48,000 bases of DNA from Firmicutes bacterium ADurb.Bin248 (lineage in GTDB: Bacteria > Bacillota > Clostridia > Christensenellales > CAG-138). The stretch covers positions 1 through 48,000 of the forward strand of contig MWBW01000019.1 in assembly GCA_002069725.1 (NCBI GenBank), read 5' to 3'. The notes under the pieces are model-generated. The model saw only the letters and a program-made list of their open reading frames with translations. It had not been told where the DNA came from and made no database searches. A program made the translations under genes and the position numbers. Shown here piece after piece: positions 35,837 to 45,299 of the stretch (within the stretch, counting starts at the first letter, position 1; every line of letters starts with the position of its first letter).

Positions 35837-35868
35837 GCCTTCGCTTTAAGCGGGGGCTGTTCTCTTTG
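35837..35868 (+). terminator. Possible terminator of nifJ
   Basis: GCCTTCGC and GCGGGGGC form an 8-bp stem with two G-U pairs, followed by TGTTCTCTTT. It looks like a decayed relative of the terminator at 25966 and also follows an AATTGAC repeat. Confidence 0.55.
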
Positions 35869-35915
35869 TTTCGCCTCGATGGAGGAGGCGTGAGTTCTTT
35901 CTTTATTGATGCGGC

Positions 35916-36025
35916 GGGGACGGTTTTGCCTTTGAGGGGTTCTTTCCTAATGCAACGGGGACGGTTCTGCTTGCGCGTTCCTGAAAGGCCGTTATGTTCG
36001 CGATCAAGCAAACAGAACCGTCCCC
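35916..36025. repeat. Dispersed imperfect palindrome, copy 2, with a partial copy before it
   Basis: 35957-36025 has inverted ends GGGGACGGTTC and GAACCGTCCCC and matches the element at 9365-9432 through most of its length. A partial first arm (GGGGACGG, 35916-35923) precedes it. The gap 35804-36089 holds this, an AATTGAC repeat on each side, and no gene. Confidence 0.75.
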
Positions 36026-36070
36026 AACGATTCAAAACGGAAGAATTCCCGCCCGCAGGCGGCGTTTCTC

Positions 36071-36103
36071 GATTGTCAATTATCCATTGTCAATTGTCAA
36101 TTG
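36071..36103. repeat. AATTGAC repeats overlapping the metG stop
   Basis: Several copies of CAATTGAC/GTCAATTG lie in tandem and supply the last codons and the stop of metG on the minus strand. Related stretches overlap or follow the stops at 25921-25960, 35806-35822, 38515-38550 and 46744-46760. Confidence 0.6.
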
Positions 36104-38102
36104 CCCCGTCCCCAACCTGGCTCGGGTGCTTTTTGAAAAAGTCCGCGCGCGGCGCGAGGAACTTCAGCCGATGCTTCGCCGGGTTTTCCAGGAAGGCGCG
36201 GAGCGGCTCGAAGATGCGCCCCCAGCTCCAGAAATCCCGGCCGAGGCCGAGGTATTCGCGCACGAGCTCCGTGCCTTCGGGCGCGATGGGGTGCATGAGG
36301 GCGGTCGCCGTGCGCACGCCGTGGAAGCCGTCGATGAGCGTCTGGCGGCGAAGTTCCGCGCTGTTCGCCGCGTCCGCCTCGCGCATGCCTTGCGTGAAGC
36401 GGCGGTTGACGGAGCGGATGTACGTATCCAGAAGGCTCACGACCTGGTGCAGCTCGCAGCGGTGCATGAGCCGCTCATAGGCGAGCACGCATTCCCGCGC
36501 CTCGCCGAGCGCGTCCAAGGAAACCTCGCCGAGGGGGATGCGTCCGTCCTCATGCTTTTGCGCCGTATAGAAGCACGAGCGTACGACGCGGTTGAGCACG
36601 TTGGTCAAAAGGTTGCCCTCTTTGAGCGCGGGGTCGGCCTCGTTCGGGCCGGCGTCGGGATTGAAGGGCTTGGGCTTGAAGCCCGCGTTGCGCACGCCCA
36701 GCCCCAGCGCGAGGAAGTGGATGCGAAGCTGCTCGGCCGTATAGCGCGAGAGCAGTTCACCGGCGTCCGGCGCTTTGACGCTGCCGCTGCTGCTCGCCTT
36801 CCTGTCGAGGAAGAGCAGGTGGTGGTTGACCACGAGCCGCGTCGCGCGAAGGCCGCCCGCGGGCGGCTCCGCCGCGGGGGAGGGCCCTTGCACCGCGAGG
36901 AACATCGCCGTCTGCGCCGGGCCGTAGAAGAAAACGTTGTCCTGCCCGATGAACTGGTAGACCAGGGCGTCGCCGGAGCACCACCAGTCCTTCCAGCACG
37001 AAGGCTCCTCCCCGCGCGCCTCGAGCGCCGCCATCGTAAACGAAATGGGCGCCCACAGCGATTCCGGCCATACCCAGACGCTGCGCCCCGAAAGCCCCTC
37101 GAGCTCCGGCGCGGGCACGCCCCAGGAGATGTTGCCCGTCAGGCGGAAGGGGACGAGCGTCTTTCCCGTGCGGAAGCTGATGCCCGCGGCCTTCATGCGC
37201 GCGCACGCCTCCTCGCGCGAGGAAAGCCGTTCGAACGAGAGCGCGAAGGAGGGCTTCGCCGCGTCGTAAACAAGCGCGTGCGGCGGCAGATCCCCGAGCA
37301 CGGCGCAGTAGAGGCCGAACAGCTCGCGCTTGACGTGGACGACGGGCGCTTCGAGGAACTCGCGTATGCTCTTTGCGGCGAAGGCGCGGCACGTCGGCTC
37401 ACTTTCGTAGGCGCGAAGCCAGGCTGAAAGAAGGCCGTGGAACTCCTCGAGCCGGAAGTACCAGTTCTCGACCTCGCGCATGGAGGGCGTTTCTCCGCTC
37501 AGCGCGCTTTTCGGGCCGATCAGCTCCCAAGGCTGGTAGGAATGCCCGAGCGAGCATTCATCCGCGTAGCCGAATTCGGAGGCGCACCCGGCGATGGGGC
37601 AGCGCCCCGTGACCTGCCGTCCGTTGAGAAACACGCCGAGCTTCTCGTCGTAGAATTGCGGGGCCGAAAGCCGCTCGAGATGCCCGTTTTCGTATAGCCG
37701 CCGGATGAACCCCCCGCTCACGCGGCGGTGGATTTCGCCCGCCCTCCCGAGCGCGGACGCGCCGTACAGGTCGAGGCTTATGCGGTAAGCCTCGAGCGTT
37801 TCCTTCTGGCGCGCGTGGTAATGCGCGACGTATTCTTCGAGCGTGTCCGCGAAATCATTCGTTTCGCTCCGCTTGCGAAAGCTCTCCATGATCGGGGAGC
37901 CGTAGCAGTCCGTACCCGAGAGGAAGAGCACGTTCTCTTCGCCTATGCGGTCCCGAAGGAAGCGCGCGTAGCAGTCCGCGGGAACGAACACCCCGCCGAT
38001 GTGGCCGATGTGCAGCGGCTTGTTTCCGTAGGGCATGCCCGCGGTCACGATCGCCCGCTTGGGGAAGTTCGGCCGCACTCCCCCGGCGTTTTCCTCGCGC
38101 AT
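36090..38102 (-). CDS. metG: Methionyl-tRNA synthetase
   Basis: Charges tRNA-Met. The 670-residue class I enzyme has the HIGH motif as HIGHIGG near residue 36, zinc-binding cysteines in TGRCPIAGCASEFG, and FLDRKASSSGSV where the KMSKS loop belongs, so the second lysine is replaced by serine. A C-terminal tRNA-binding (tRBD) domain is not evident. The start at 38102 follows GAAAGGAGACTGTT. The last residues (GDGAIDN) are encoded by repeat DNA. Controlled by the T-box leader upstream. The synthetase family is sure; exact subgroup is not. Confidence 0.9.
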   Translation of the reverse strand: MREENAGGVRPNFPKRAIVTAGMPYGNKPLHIGHIGGVFVPADCYARFLRDRIGEENVLFLSGTDCYGSPIMESFRKRSETNDFADTLEEYVAHYHARQKETLEAYRISLDLYGASALGRAGEIHRRVSGGFIRRLYENGHLERLSAPQFYDEKLGVFLNGRQVTGRCPIAGCASEFGYADECSLGHSYQPWELIGPKSALSGETPSMREVENWYFRLEEFHGLLSAWLRAYESEPTCRAFAAKSIREFLEAPVVHVKRELFGLYCAVLGDLPPHALVYDAAKPSFALSFERLSSREEACARMKAAGISFRTGKTLVPFRLTGNISWGVPAPELEGLSGRSVWVWPESLWAPISFTMAALEARGEEPSCWKDWWCSGDALVYQFIGQDNVFFYGPAQTAMFLAVQGPSPAAEPPAGGLRATRLVVNHHLLFLDRKASSSGSVKAPDAGELLSRYTAEQLRIHFLALGLGVRNAGFKPKPFNPDAGPNEADPALKEGNLLTNVLNRVVRSCFYTAQKHEDGRIPLGEVSLDALGEARECVLAYERLMHRCELHQVVSLLDTYIRSVNRRFTQGMREADAANSAELRRQTLIDGFHGVRTATALMHPIAPEGTELVREYLGLGRDFWSWGRIFEPLRAFLENPAKHRLKFLAPRADFFKKHPSQVGDGAIDN

Positions 38103-38410
38103 AACAGTCTCCTTTCAAAATAAAAAGCCCCCGTCCCAGTTACCTGGGACGGAAGCCTGTGCTCCGTGTTGCCACCCATCTTCGCGCACGCCTCGCGGCA
38201 AACGCCTCAAAGGTACGCCGGGGAAACTCCCCGGGATACCCGGGCGCTGTATCGGGCGCTCCCGTCGCGGCCTACCCCCGCATGGCGGGCTCGGCGCGCC
38301 GCTCCGAGGCCTGTTCAATCCGGCTTGCCCTGCCCGTTTCCACCGTCGGGGCTCTCTGTGCGGGATGCGCGGACCTACTATCCCTCTTCGTCGCGTTGGC
38401 TGATCAATTA
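38103..38410 (-). promoter_or_regulatory. T-box leader of metG
   Basis: Transcription-attenuating leader that senses uncharged tRNA. On the minus strand it has the Stem I opening GAAGAGGGATAGTAGG (near 38370), the apical AGAGAG and GGTGG words, and the T-box GGGTGGCAACACGG (about 38164-38177). A terminator follows: CCGTCCCAG/CTGGGACGG with a run of T (38120-38152). Specificity for Met is inferred from the gene; an ATG at 38281-38283 is only a candidate specifier. Confidence 0.9.
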
Positions 38411-38416
38411 GGGTTT

Positions 38417-38445
38417 ATTATATGCGCCTTACCCGCCAAAGTAAA
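38417..38445 (-). promoter_or_regulatory. metG promoter
   Basis: Minus strand: TTTACT (38440-38445), 17 bp, TATAAT (38417-38422), just upstream of the T-box leader. Confidence 0.7.
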
Positions 38446-38545
38446 GCCCATTTATCAAGTATTTTCGGATAAATAAAGAAGGCCCCCTAAAACGAGCGCC
38501 CTCTCGAATCAATTTGATTGTCAATTGTCAATTTTCAATTGTCAA

Positions 38546-40060
38546 TTACTTCAACGGTTTCATCGTCGGGAACAGCAGCACGTCGCGTATGCTCGACTCG
38601 TTGGTCAGCAGCATCACGAGCCGGTCGATGCCTATGCCGATGCCGCCCGTCGGGGGCATGCCGTACTCGAGCGCGAGGCAGAAGTCCTCGTCGATCATCA
38701 TGGCCTCGTCGTCGCCCTTGGCACGCTCCTGCGCCTGCTGCACGAAGCGGCCGCGCTGGTCGATGGGGTCGTTGAGCTCGCTGAAGGCGTTGGCGTATTC
38801 GTGCCCCGCGATGAACAGCTCGAAGCGCTCCGTGATGCCGGGCACGCCGGGCTTCCTCTTGGTGAGCGGCGAGTTCTCGATGGGGTAGTCGATGATGAAC
38901 GTCGGCTGCACGAGCTTGTCCTCCGCGAACTCGTCGAAGGCGAGCGCGAGTATTTTGCCCTTGGTCGCGGTCTTGTCCTCGACGTAGAGGCCGATTTCTT
39001 TCGCGAGCGCGCGGGCGGCCTCGTCCGTTTCGCACGCCATGAAGTCCGCGCCGGCGTACCGCTTCACCGCGTCGTTCATCGTCAGCCGCGCGAAGGGCGG
39101 CGTCAGATCGATTTCCGCGCCGCAGTATCCGATCCTGGTTTTGCCGTCGTTGACGAGGCGGCAGCAGCGGGAAATGATCTGCTCGCACAGCTCCATCATG
39201 CCGTGGTAGTCCGTATACGCCTGGTAGATCTCGATGGTCGTGAACTCCGGGTTGTGCGTCGCGTCCATGCCCTCGTTGCGAAAGAGCCTGCCGATTTCAT
39301 ACACGCGCTCGAGCCCGCCCACGATGCACATCTTCAGGTGCAGCTCCGTGGCGATGCGAAGGTACATGTCGATGTCGAGCGTATTGTGGTGCGTGACGAA
39401 CGGGCGCGCGGAAGCGCCGCTCGCCGTAGTGTTCAGCACCGGGGTCTCCACCTCGATGAAATCGAGCGAGTTGAGGTAGCGGCGGATCTCGGCCTCGATC
39501 TTCGCGCGCTTGATGAAGGTTTCCCGCACGCCGGGATTCATGATCAAGTCGACCGGGCGCATGCGGTAGCGAAGCTCGGGGTCCTTCAGGCCGTGGAACT
39601 TCTCGGGCAGAGGGCGCAGCGATTTCGAGAGCAGCGTCACTTTTTGCGCGTGCACGCTGACCTCGCCGGTGCGCGTCTTAAAGACCGTGCCGGAAACGCC
39701 CAGTATGTCGCCGATGTCCATCGATTTGAAGTCGGCGTAGGCGTCCGTGCCCAGGTCGTCCGCCTTGACGTAGATCTGTATGTCTCCCTTATAATCGAGC
39801 AGGTGCGCGAAGCTGGCCTTGCCCATGATGCGCTTGCTCATCATGCGCCCGGCGACGGTCACGACCTTTCCCTCGAGGGTTTCGAAGTTCTCCGCGATCT
39901 CGCGGCTGTAACGGTCCCTGTCGAATTTTACGATTTCAAACGGGTCCCGCCCCTGCTCCTGCAGCAAGCTTAGCTTATCCCGCCTGACCTGCAGGAGCTC
40001 GTTGAGCTCGTCCTGCGTCAGTTCCCGCTCGGGCGCCGCGCCCGTGTTGCGCTCTTCCAT
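38546..40060 (-). CDS. lysS: Lysyl-tRNA synthetase (class II)
   Basis: Charges tRNA-Lys. The 504-residue protein has an N-terminal OB-fold anticodon domain ([19 protein letters not shown]) and a class II catalytic core with motif 2 ([19 protein letters not shown]) and motif 3 ([14 protein letters not shown]). The start at 40060 follows AAGGAGCTTCAT. It lies 31 bp after greA and is in its operon. The stop is the TAA of an AATTGAC repeat. Confidence 0.97.
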   Translation of the reverse strand: MEERNTGAAPERELTQDELNELLQVRRDKLSLLQEQGRDPFEIVKFDRDRYSREIAENFETLEGKVVTVAGRMMSKRIMGKASFAHLLDYKGDIQIYVKADDLGTDAYADFKSMDIGDILGVSGTVFKTRTGEVSVHAQKVTLLSKSLRPLPEKFHGLKDPELRYRMRPVDLIMNPGVRETFIKRAKIEAEIRRYLNSLDFIEVETPVLNTTASGASARPFVTHHNTLDIDMYLRIATELHLKMCIVGGLERVYEIGRLFRNEGMDATHNPEFTTIEIYQAYTDYHGMMELCEQIISRCCRLVNDGKTRIGYCGAEIDLTPPFARLTMNDAVKRYAGADFMACETDEAARALAKEIGLYVEDKTATKGKILALAFDEFAEDKLVQPTFIIDYPIENSPLTKRKPGVPGITERFELFIAGHEYANAFSELNDPIDQRGRFVQQAQERAKGDDEAMMIDEDFCLALEYGMPPTGGIGIGIDRLVMLLTNESSIRDVLLFPTMKPLK

Positions 40061-40091
40061 ATGAAGCTCCTTGGTAACTACGGTTTCCCGA

Positions 40092-40565
40092 TTATTTCCC
40101 GATTTCGAGTATTTCTATGCGGTTGATGCCGCCCGGCGTCGTCACTTCGATGATATCCCCGCGCACGTGGCCGAGCAGCGCTTTGCCCACCGGGGATTCG
40201 TTGGAGATGCGGTTCTGGTACGGGTCCGCCTCCGCGCTGCCCACGAGCTGGTAGGAAACCACCTTGTCGCCCTTGGAAAGGAGGCGCACCCTGACCGTCG
40301 CCCCGACGTCCACGAGGCTTGTGCTGATGGAGTCCTCGTCGATGAGCATGACGTTCTTGAGCATGGCCTCGATCTCCGCGATCTCGGACTCGATGCGCGC
40401 CTGCTCGGTCTTGGCCGCGTCGTACTCGGCGTTCTCGCTCAAGTCGCCGAACGCGCGCGCGAGCTTGATCTGCTCCGTGATTTCGGTGCGCGCCGTCGTT
40501 TTGAGGTACTCGAGCTTCTCCTCGTATTTTTTTACGCCTTCGGCCGTCAAATGAACCTGACCCAT
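40092..40565 (-). CDS. greA: Transcription elongation factor GreA
   Basis: Rescues stalled RNA polymerase by stimulating transcript cleavage. The 157-residue protein has the N-terminal coiled coil with the acidic tip ([13 protein letters not shown]) and the C-terminal FKBP-like domain ([16 protein letters not shown]). The start at 40565 follows GGAGGAAGAGG. First gene of greA-lysS. Confidence 0.97.
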   Translation of the reverse strand: MGQVHLTAEGVKKYEEKLEYLKTTARTEITEQIKLARAFGDLSENAEYDAAKTEQARIESEIAEIEAMLKNVMLIDEDSISTSLVDVGATVRVRLLSKGDKVVSYQLVGSAEADPYQNRISNESPVGKALLGHVRGDIIEVTTPGGINRIEILEIGK

Positions 40566-40644
40566 AGCTTTTCCTCTTCCTCCGGTGATGTTTCGGTCAA
40601 TATAATAGGAAGAATAACTTTGATTCCTCCCTGTGTATTATGTC

Positions 40645-40673
40645 ATTATATGTAAGCGATGCGCCTTTGTCAA
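40645..40673 (-). promoter_or_regulatory. greA-lysS promoter overlapping the dusB stop
   Basis: Minus strand: TTGACA (40668-40673), 17 bp, TATAAT (40645-40650), full consensus. The TGA stop of dusB is part of the -35 box. Confidence 0.85.
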
Positions 40674-41650
40674 GAAAGGAGGCCCCGCTTAAAATTTTCA
40701 AGCAATTCGAGCAGTTCCGCGGCGCTTTCGACGGCGTTCGCGCGCCTTCGAAGGTCCGACGCGCCGCGAAGCCCGTTCGCGTACCAGGCGACGTGCTTCC
40801 TCAATTCCGCCGCGGCGCCCGGCCCTTTGTCCCGGATGTGCCTTCGCGCGTGGGAGAGCGCCATGTCGATGCGCTCGGCCGGCGCGGGGGGCCGATACGG
40901 CGTCCCGTCGAGCGCCGCGCGTATTTCCCGGAAAATAAACGGGTTCCCGCGCGCGCCGCGGGCGACCATCACGCCGTCGCAGCCGGTCTCGCGGACAAGG
41001 GCCAGCGCGTCCCCGCCGGAGAACACGTCGCCGTTGCCGATGACCGGGATGCGGACCGCCCGCTTTACCTGGGCTATTATGTCCCGGTCCGCGCGGCCTT
41101 CATACATCTGTTCGCGCGTGCGCCCGTGCACCGTCACGAGGCTTGCTCCCGCGCTCTGGGCCATGCGCGCGAAGGAAACGGCGTTGACGTGCGCTTCGTC
41201 CCAGCCCTTGCGGAACTTCACGCTCACCGGCACGCGGGAAGCCTTGACGAGGGCTTCGATGATCCTTCCCGCGAGAGCCTCGTCGCGCATCAGCGCGCTG
41301 CCCTCGCCGTTCCTGACGATCTTGTGCGCGGGGCAGCCCATGTTGATATCTATGACGGCAAGGCGCGCCTCATGCGCATCCGAGAGAGCGCGCGCGGCTT
41401 CGGCGAGAATTTCCGGCTCGCTTCCGAAAAGCTGAACGCCGAAGGTTTCCTCCTCCGGCGCGGTTTCGAGCAGTGCGTTTGTGTTCGCGTTGCGGTAGTG
41501 CATGCCCTTGGCGGAGACCATCTCCGTATATGAAAAATCCGCGCCGAGCGCGCGGCAGATGCCGCGGTACGATCTGTCCGTAATGCCGGCCATGGGCGCG
41601 AGCAGCGCGGGGACATAGCCCGCGCTTTGAAAAAAAGGCAAATTCGTCAC
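40670..41650 (-). CDS. dusB: tRNA-dihydrouridine synthase
   Basis: Flavoenzyme that reduces uridines in tRNA. The 326-residue protein has APMAGITDRSYR, the catalytic Cys106 in DINMGCPAHK, the FMN-binding HGRTREQMYEG and GNGDVFSGGDA. I chose GTG at 41650, overlapping the preceding stop (GTGA), because it gives the normal N terminus; no good ribosome binding site is visible, so coupling to the upstream gene is likely. The dusB subgroup is by general likeness. Confidence 0.92.
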   Translation of the reverse strand: MTNLPFFQSAGYVPALLAPMAGITDRSYRGICRALGADFSYTEMVSAKGMHYRNANTNALLETAPEEETFGVQLFGSEPEILAEAARALSDAHEARLAVIDINMGCPAHKIVRNGEGSALMRDEALAGRIIEALVKASRVPVSVKFRKGWDEAHVNAVSFARMAQSAGASLVTVHGRTREQMYEGRADRDIIAQVKRAVRIPVIGNGDVFSGGDALALVRETGCDGVMVARGARGNPFIFREIRAALDGTPYRPPAPAERIDMALSHARRHIRDKGPGAAAELRKHVAWYANGLRGASDLRRRANAVESAAELLELLENFKRGLLS

Positions 41651-42255
41651 GGCGTTTGCGTGGGCGAGGCCGCGGCTCCGGTTGTGGGCGAAGCCTCGGG
41701 CGCGGGCGTGAGCAGGCTCAGATCGGGCGTGGGCTTGACGGCGGTTTCCGGGTTCTTTTCGATGAGCGAAAGGCCGCTGATGTACCAGCGCGAACCGACC
41801 CTGGTGAAGATCACCTGGTAGCGCCCCGGCGTCCATTCGGGCGGCGCGGCGGAAGCGTTCTCGCCGTCGTTGAGCGCGGCGTTGAGGGCGGCGAGCTTGT
41901 CGTCGACGACCATCGTGGCGCGCTGGCTCCACGGCAGCACAAAAAAGCCGCGCACGTCCACGCGGTAGTCGAAGCTCGCCACGGTGAAGCCCTCGTAATC
42001 GTCCCGGTAGAGCGCGGCGTCGTTGCTTATGAATTCCTCGGTGAAATACGTGGTCAGCTCCAGCGGCGCGCCGCTCTTGAAGATGACCTCGGCGCGCGCC
42101 TCCATGCCCTCGGTCACGAGTATGTAGAGGTTGCTCACGTGCATGCCCTCGATGAACACCGCAAGGCAGAGCGCCACCGCGCCCGTCACGATGACGAGCG
42201 TGCGCAGTACGTACCAGATCGACCGCCTCGCGATTTTATACAGGTTGCGTGCCAT
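41647..42255 (-). CDS. Membrane-anchored protein of unknown function
   Basis: I do not recognise a family. The 202-residue protein has one N-terminal membrane helix (VLRTLVIVTGAVALCLAVFI, about 16-35), then an outside domain of about 135 residues with a compact, NTF2-like feel (YFTEEFISNDAAL ... YQVIFTRVGSRWYISGLSLI), and a Pro/Thr/Ser-rich tail. GGAGG precedes the start at 42255. It is coupled to dusB by a 4-bp overlap, but no functional link is evident. Confidence 0.75.
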   Translation of the reverse strand: MARNLYKIARRSIWYVLRTLVIVTGAVALCLAVFIEGMHVSNLYILVTEGMEARAEVIFKSGAPLELTTYFTEEFISNDAALYRDDYEGFTVASFDYRVDVRGFFVLPWSQRATMVVDDKLAALNAALNDGENASAAPPEWTPGRYQVIFTRVGSRWYISGLSLIEKNPETAVKPTPDLSLLTPAPEASPTTGAAASPTQTP

Positions 42256-42273
42256 GGAAGCCTCCGTGCTGTA

Positions 42274-42302
42274 ATCATAGCACAGGCGCGGGAAAATGGC
42301 AA
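42274..42302 (-). promoter_or_regulatory. Promoter of the membrane protein and dusB
   Basis: Minus strand: TTGCCA (42297-42302), 17 bp, TATGAT (42274-42279), about 20 bp before the start codon. Confidence 0.6.
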
Positions 42303-42459
42303 CGAAGCGGGCGCGGGCTTCACGGCCTGTTCACACGCGGGATGCGCGCCCCTCTCAAACGAAAAACGTGAATATATTGGCAGTTCTCCCTTTCTAAGCG
42401 CGGAAATTTGCGATATAATGACTGCGGCGCGGACATGAATAAGCTTTGGAGGAAATCCC

Positions 42460-43539
42460 ATGGAAGCACTCAAAAAGACTCCCCTTTACGAAACGCATTT
42501 GAAGCTCGGCGGGCGCATGGTGGACTTCGGCGGCTGGAACCTGCCGGTGCAGTATTCCGGCATCGTCGAGGAGCACAAAGCCGTGCGCGAGCGCGCGGGC
42601 CTCTTCGACGTTTCCCACATGGGCGAGGCGCGCGTGACGGGAAAGGACGCGTTCGCCTATCTGCAAAAGATACTGACCAACGACATCGCCACCATGATGC
42701 CGGGGCGCTGCCGCTACTCGATGGTGTGCTATGAGAACGGCGGCGCCGTGGACGACGTGCTGGTCTACAAGTATTCCGACGAGGACTATCTGCTCGTCAT
42801 CAACGCGGGCAACACCGCGAAGGATCTCGCGTGGTTCGAGCAAAACCTGTTCGGCGACGCGAAGGTAATCGACGAAAGCCCGCTTTGGGCGCAGCTTGCC
42901 CTGCAGGGCCCGCGCTTCCTCGACGTGCTGAAAGAGGCCGGCGTATCCGGCCCGCTCCCGGAGAAGAACTACACCTTCGTGCCGGAGACCGTCGTCGCCG
43001 GCATCCGCTGCATGGTTTCGCGCACGGGCTACACGGGCGAGGACGGCGTGGAGCTTTACTGCAAGGCTTCGGACGGCCCCGCGCTGCACGCGGCGTTATG
43101 CAAGGCGGGCGAGGCTTACGGCCTGCTGCCCTGCGGCCTGGGCGCGCGCGACACGCTGCGCTTCGAGGCGGGCATGCCGCTCTACGGCCACGAGATGGAC
43201 GAAACCGTGACCCCGCTCGAGGTCGGCGTCGGCTTCGCGGTCAAACTGAATAAGGAAGACTTCATAGGCAAGCAGGCGCTGCTCTCGCCCGCGAAGCGCG
43301 CGCGCATAGGCTTGCATCTTCTCGAGCGCGGCATTATGCGCGAGCACTGCGCGGTGTACTGCGAGGGCAAAGAGGTCGGCAAAACCACCTCGGGCATGCC
43401 CGTGCCCACGCTCGAGGGGAGCTACGCCATGGCGCTCGTCGACATATCTTTTGCGCAAAAGGACGAATTTGAGGTGGAGGTGCGCGGGAAAAAGCTCAAG
43501 GCTGCGCGCGCCGCGATCCCCTTTTATAAAAGAAGCTGA
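42460..43539 (+). CDS. gcvT: Glycine cleavage T protein (aminomethyltransferase)
   Basis: Moves the aminomethyl carbon from the H protein to tetrahydrofolate, releasing ammonia. The 359-residue protein has GGRMVDFGGWNLPVQY near the N terminus, FDVSHMGEARVTG and the typical SRTGYTGEDGVELYC. The start follows TGGAGGAAATCCC. A TATAAT box (42414-42419) lies about 40 bp upstream with a poor -35. The leader is too short for a glycine riboswitch. First gene of gcvT-H-PA-PB. Confidence 0.97.
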   Translation: MEALKKTPLYETHLKLGGRMVDFGGWNLPVQYSGIVEEHKAVRERAGLFDVSHMGEARVTGKDAFAYLQKILTNDIATMMPGRCRYSMVCYENGGAVDDVLVYKYSDEDYLLVINAGNTAKDLAWFEQNLFGDAKVIDESPLWAQLALQGPRFLDVLKEAGVSGPLPEKNYTFVPETVVAGIRCMVSRTGYTGEDGVELYCKASDGPALHAALCKAGEAYGLLPCGLGARDTLRFEAGMPLYGHEMDETVTPLEVGVGFAVKLNKEDFIGKQALLSPAKRARIGLHLLERGIMREHCAVYCEGKEVGKTTSGMPVPTLEGSYAMALVDISFAQKDEFEVEVRGKKLKAARAAIPFYKRS

Positions 43540-43574
43540 ACGCGCCCACAATAACCATTCAGGAGGATGAATAC

Positions 43575-43952
43575 ATGACACCCAAAGACCGCAAATACAC
43601 CCGCGACCACGAATGGGTCCTCATCGAGGACGGCAAGGCCCGCATCGGCATTTCCGACCACGCGCAGCACGCGCTCGGCGACATCGTCTTCGTCGAGCTG
43701 CCCGCCGTGGGGGACGGCTTCAAGCCCGGCGATTCCTTCGCCGTGGTGGAGAGCGTCAAGGCCGCCAGCGAAATCTACACGCCCGTGGGCGGCGAGGTCG
43801 TCGAAGTCAACGAGGCGCTCGAGGCCGAGCCCGAGCGGATCAACGCGGACCCCTACGGCGCGTTCCTCGCCGTGATCGCCGTCGCCGAGCTTGACGAGGC
43901 GGCGCTTCTGGATGCGGACGCGTACGACGCCTTCGTCGCCTCGGAGGGTTAA
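43575..43952 (+). CDS. gcvH: Glycine cleavage H protein
   Basis: Lipoyl carrier that shuttles the aminomethyl group among the P, T and L proteins. The 125-residue protein has the lipoylated Lys62 in VVESVKAASEIYTP and the N-terminal YTRDHEWV. AGGAGGATGAATAC precedes the start. The L protein and a lipoate ligase are not in this window. Confidence 0.97.
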   Translation: MTPKDRKYTRDHEWVLIEDGKARIGISDHAQHALGDIVFVELPAVGDGFKPGDSFAVVESVKAASEIYTPVGGEVVEVNEALEAEPERINADPYGAFLAVIAVAELDEAALLDADAYDAFVASEG

Positions 43953-43958
43953 GCCCGA

Positions 43959-45299
43959 ATGAGAAGCTACATTCCCAACACGCAGCGGGAGCGCGGGGAG
44001 ATGCTCGCGGCCATCGGCCTGCCCGACATGGACGCGCTCTTCGCGGACATCCCCGAGGGCGTGCGCCTGAACCGGCCGCTCGAGCTGTCGCGCGGCATGA
44101 GCGAGATCGAGGTGCGCCGCGCGTTCGCGAGCCTCGCCGCGCGAAGCGGCGTGCCGCACGCGAGCTTTCGCGGCGCGGGCGCGTACGGGCATTACATCCC
44201 CGCCGCGGTGCCGCAATTGGCGATGCGAAGCGAGTTCTACACGGCCTACACGCCCTATCAGGCCGAGATGAGCCAGGGCATGCTGCAGGCGATCTTCGAG
44301 TTTCAGACGCTGATCTGCCAGCTCACGGGGCTCGACGCGGCCAACGCCTCGGTCTACGACGGCGCGACCGCCGCCGCCGAGGCCGTGAACATGCTCACGG
44401 CCGCCAAGCGCAAGAACAAGGTGCTCGTAAGCGCGGGCCTCCATCCCGACGTCAGGGCCGTGCTCAAAACCTACGCGCGCTTCTCGAAAACCGAGCTCGT
44501 CGAGGTCCCGCTCAACGAAAACGGCGTCGCCGACATCCCCTTCATCGAACAGAACGCGGGGGACGCCGCGGGCCTCGTCGCCGCGCAGCCGAACTTCTTC
44601 GGCTGCCTCGAGGACACCAGGACGCTCGCGGACGCGACGCACGCCTTCGGCGGGCTGTTTGTGAACTATGTTTACCCGCACGCTCTGGGCGTGCTCGCGC
44701 GCCCGGGCGAGCTGGGCGCGGACATCGCCGTGGGGGACGGGCAGTCCCTCGGGCTGCCGCTCGCCTACGGAGGGCCTTATGTGGGCTTCATGGCTTCGAC
44801 CCAGAAGCTCATGCGCAACCTCCCCGGCCGCATCGCGGGCGAAACGACGGATAAGGACGGCAACCGCGCGTTCGTGCTGACGCTGCAGGCGCGCGAGCAG
44901 CACATCCGCCGCGAAAAGGCGAGCTCCAACATCTGCTCGAACCAGATGCTCTGCGCCGTGACGGCGAGCATCTACCTCTCGCTCATGGGGCCAAAGGGCC
45001 TCGCGGAGGCGGCGAATCAATCCATGCAAAAGGCGCATTACCTCGCCGAGGGCATGAGCCGCGTCAGGGGCATCCGCCTGAGATATCCGGCAACGCCCTT
45101 TTTCAACGAGTTCGCTGTCGACTGCGACAGGGATTCCGAGTTCGTGAGCGGGGCGCTCAAGGAGCGCTTCATTATGGGCGGCCTTCCGCTCAACCGCATT
45201 GTTCCCGGCGATTCCGGCATGCTCTGGTGCGCCACGGAGCTCAACGCGCGCGAGGACATCGACGCGGCGCTCTCCGTTCTCGAGGAGGTGTTCGCATGA
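43959..45299 (+). CDS. gcvPA: Glycine dehydrogenase subunit 1 (GcvPA)
   Basis: N-terminal half of the two-part P protein, which decarboxylates glycine. The 446-residue protein begins [20 protein letters not shown] and has [20 protein letters not shown], both typical. It starts 6 bp after the gcvH stop and overlaps gcvPB by 4 bp. The split form is common in Firmicutes and Archaea. Confidence 0.96.
   Translation: MRSYIPNTQRERGEMLAAIGLPDMDALFADIPEGVRLNRPLELSRGMSEIEVRRAFASLAARSGVPHASFRGAGAYGHYIPAAVPQLAMRSEFYTAYTPYQAEMSQGMLQAIFEFQTLICQLTGLDAANASVYDGATAAAEAVNMLTAAKRKNKVLVSAGLHPDVRAVLKTYARFSKTELVEVPLNENGVADIPFIEQNAGDAAGLVAAQPNFFGCLEDTRTLADATHAFGGLFVNYVYPHALGVLARPGELGADIAVGDGQSLGLPLAYGGPYVGFMASTQKLMRNLPGRIAGETTDKDGNRAFVLTLQAREQHIRREKASSNICSNQMLCAVTASIYLSLMGPKGLAEAANQSMQKAHYLAEGMSRVRGIRLRYPATPFFNEFAVDCDRDSEFVSGALKERFIMGGLPLNRIVPGDSGMLWCATELNAREDIDAALSVLEEVFA

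Noticed and set aside
35804..36089. A short gene between nifJ and metG
   Set aside because: The stretch is made of repeats and terminator-like hairpins; no start with a ribosome binding site gives a sensible product.
42300..42459. A glycine riboswitch before gcvT
   Set aside because: The leader after the TATAAT box is only about 35 nt and lacks the aptamer words; it is too short.
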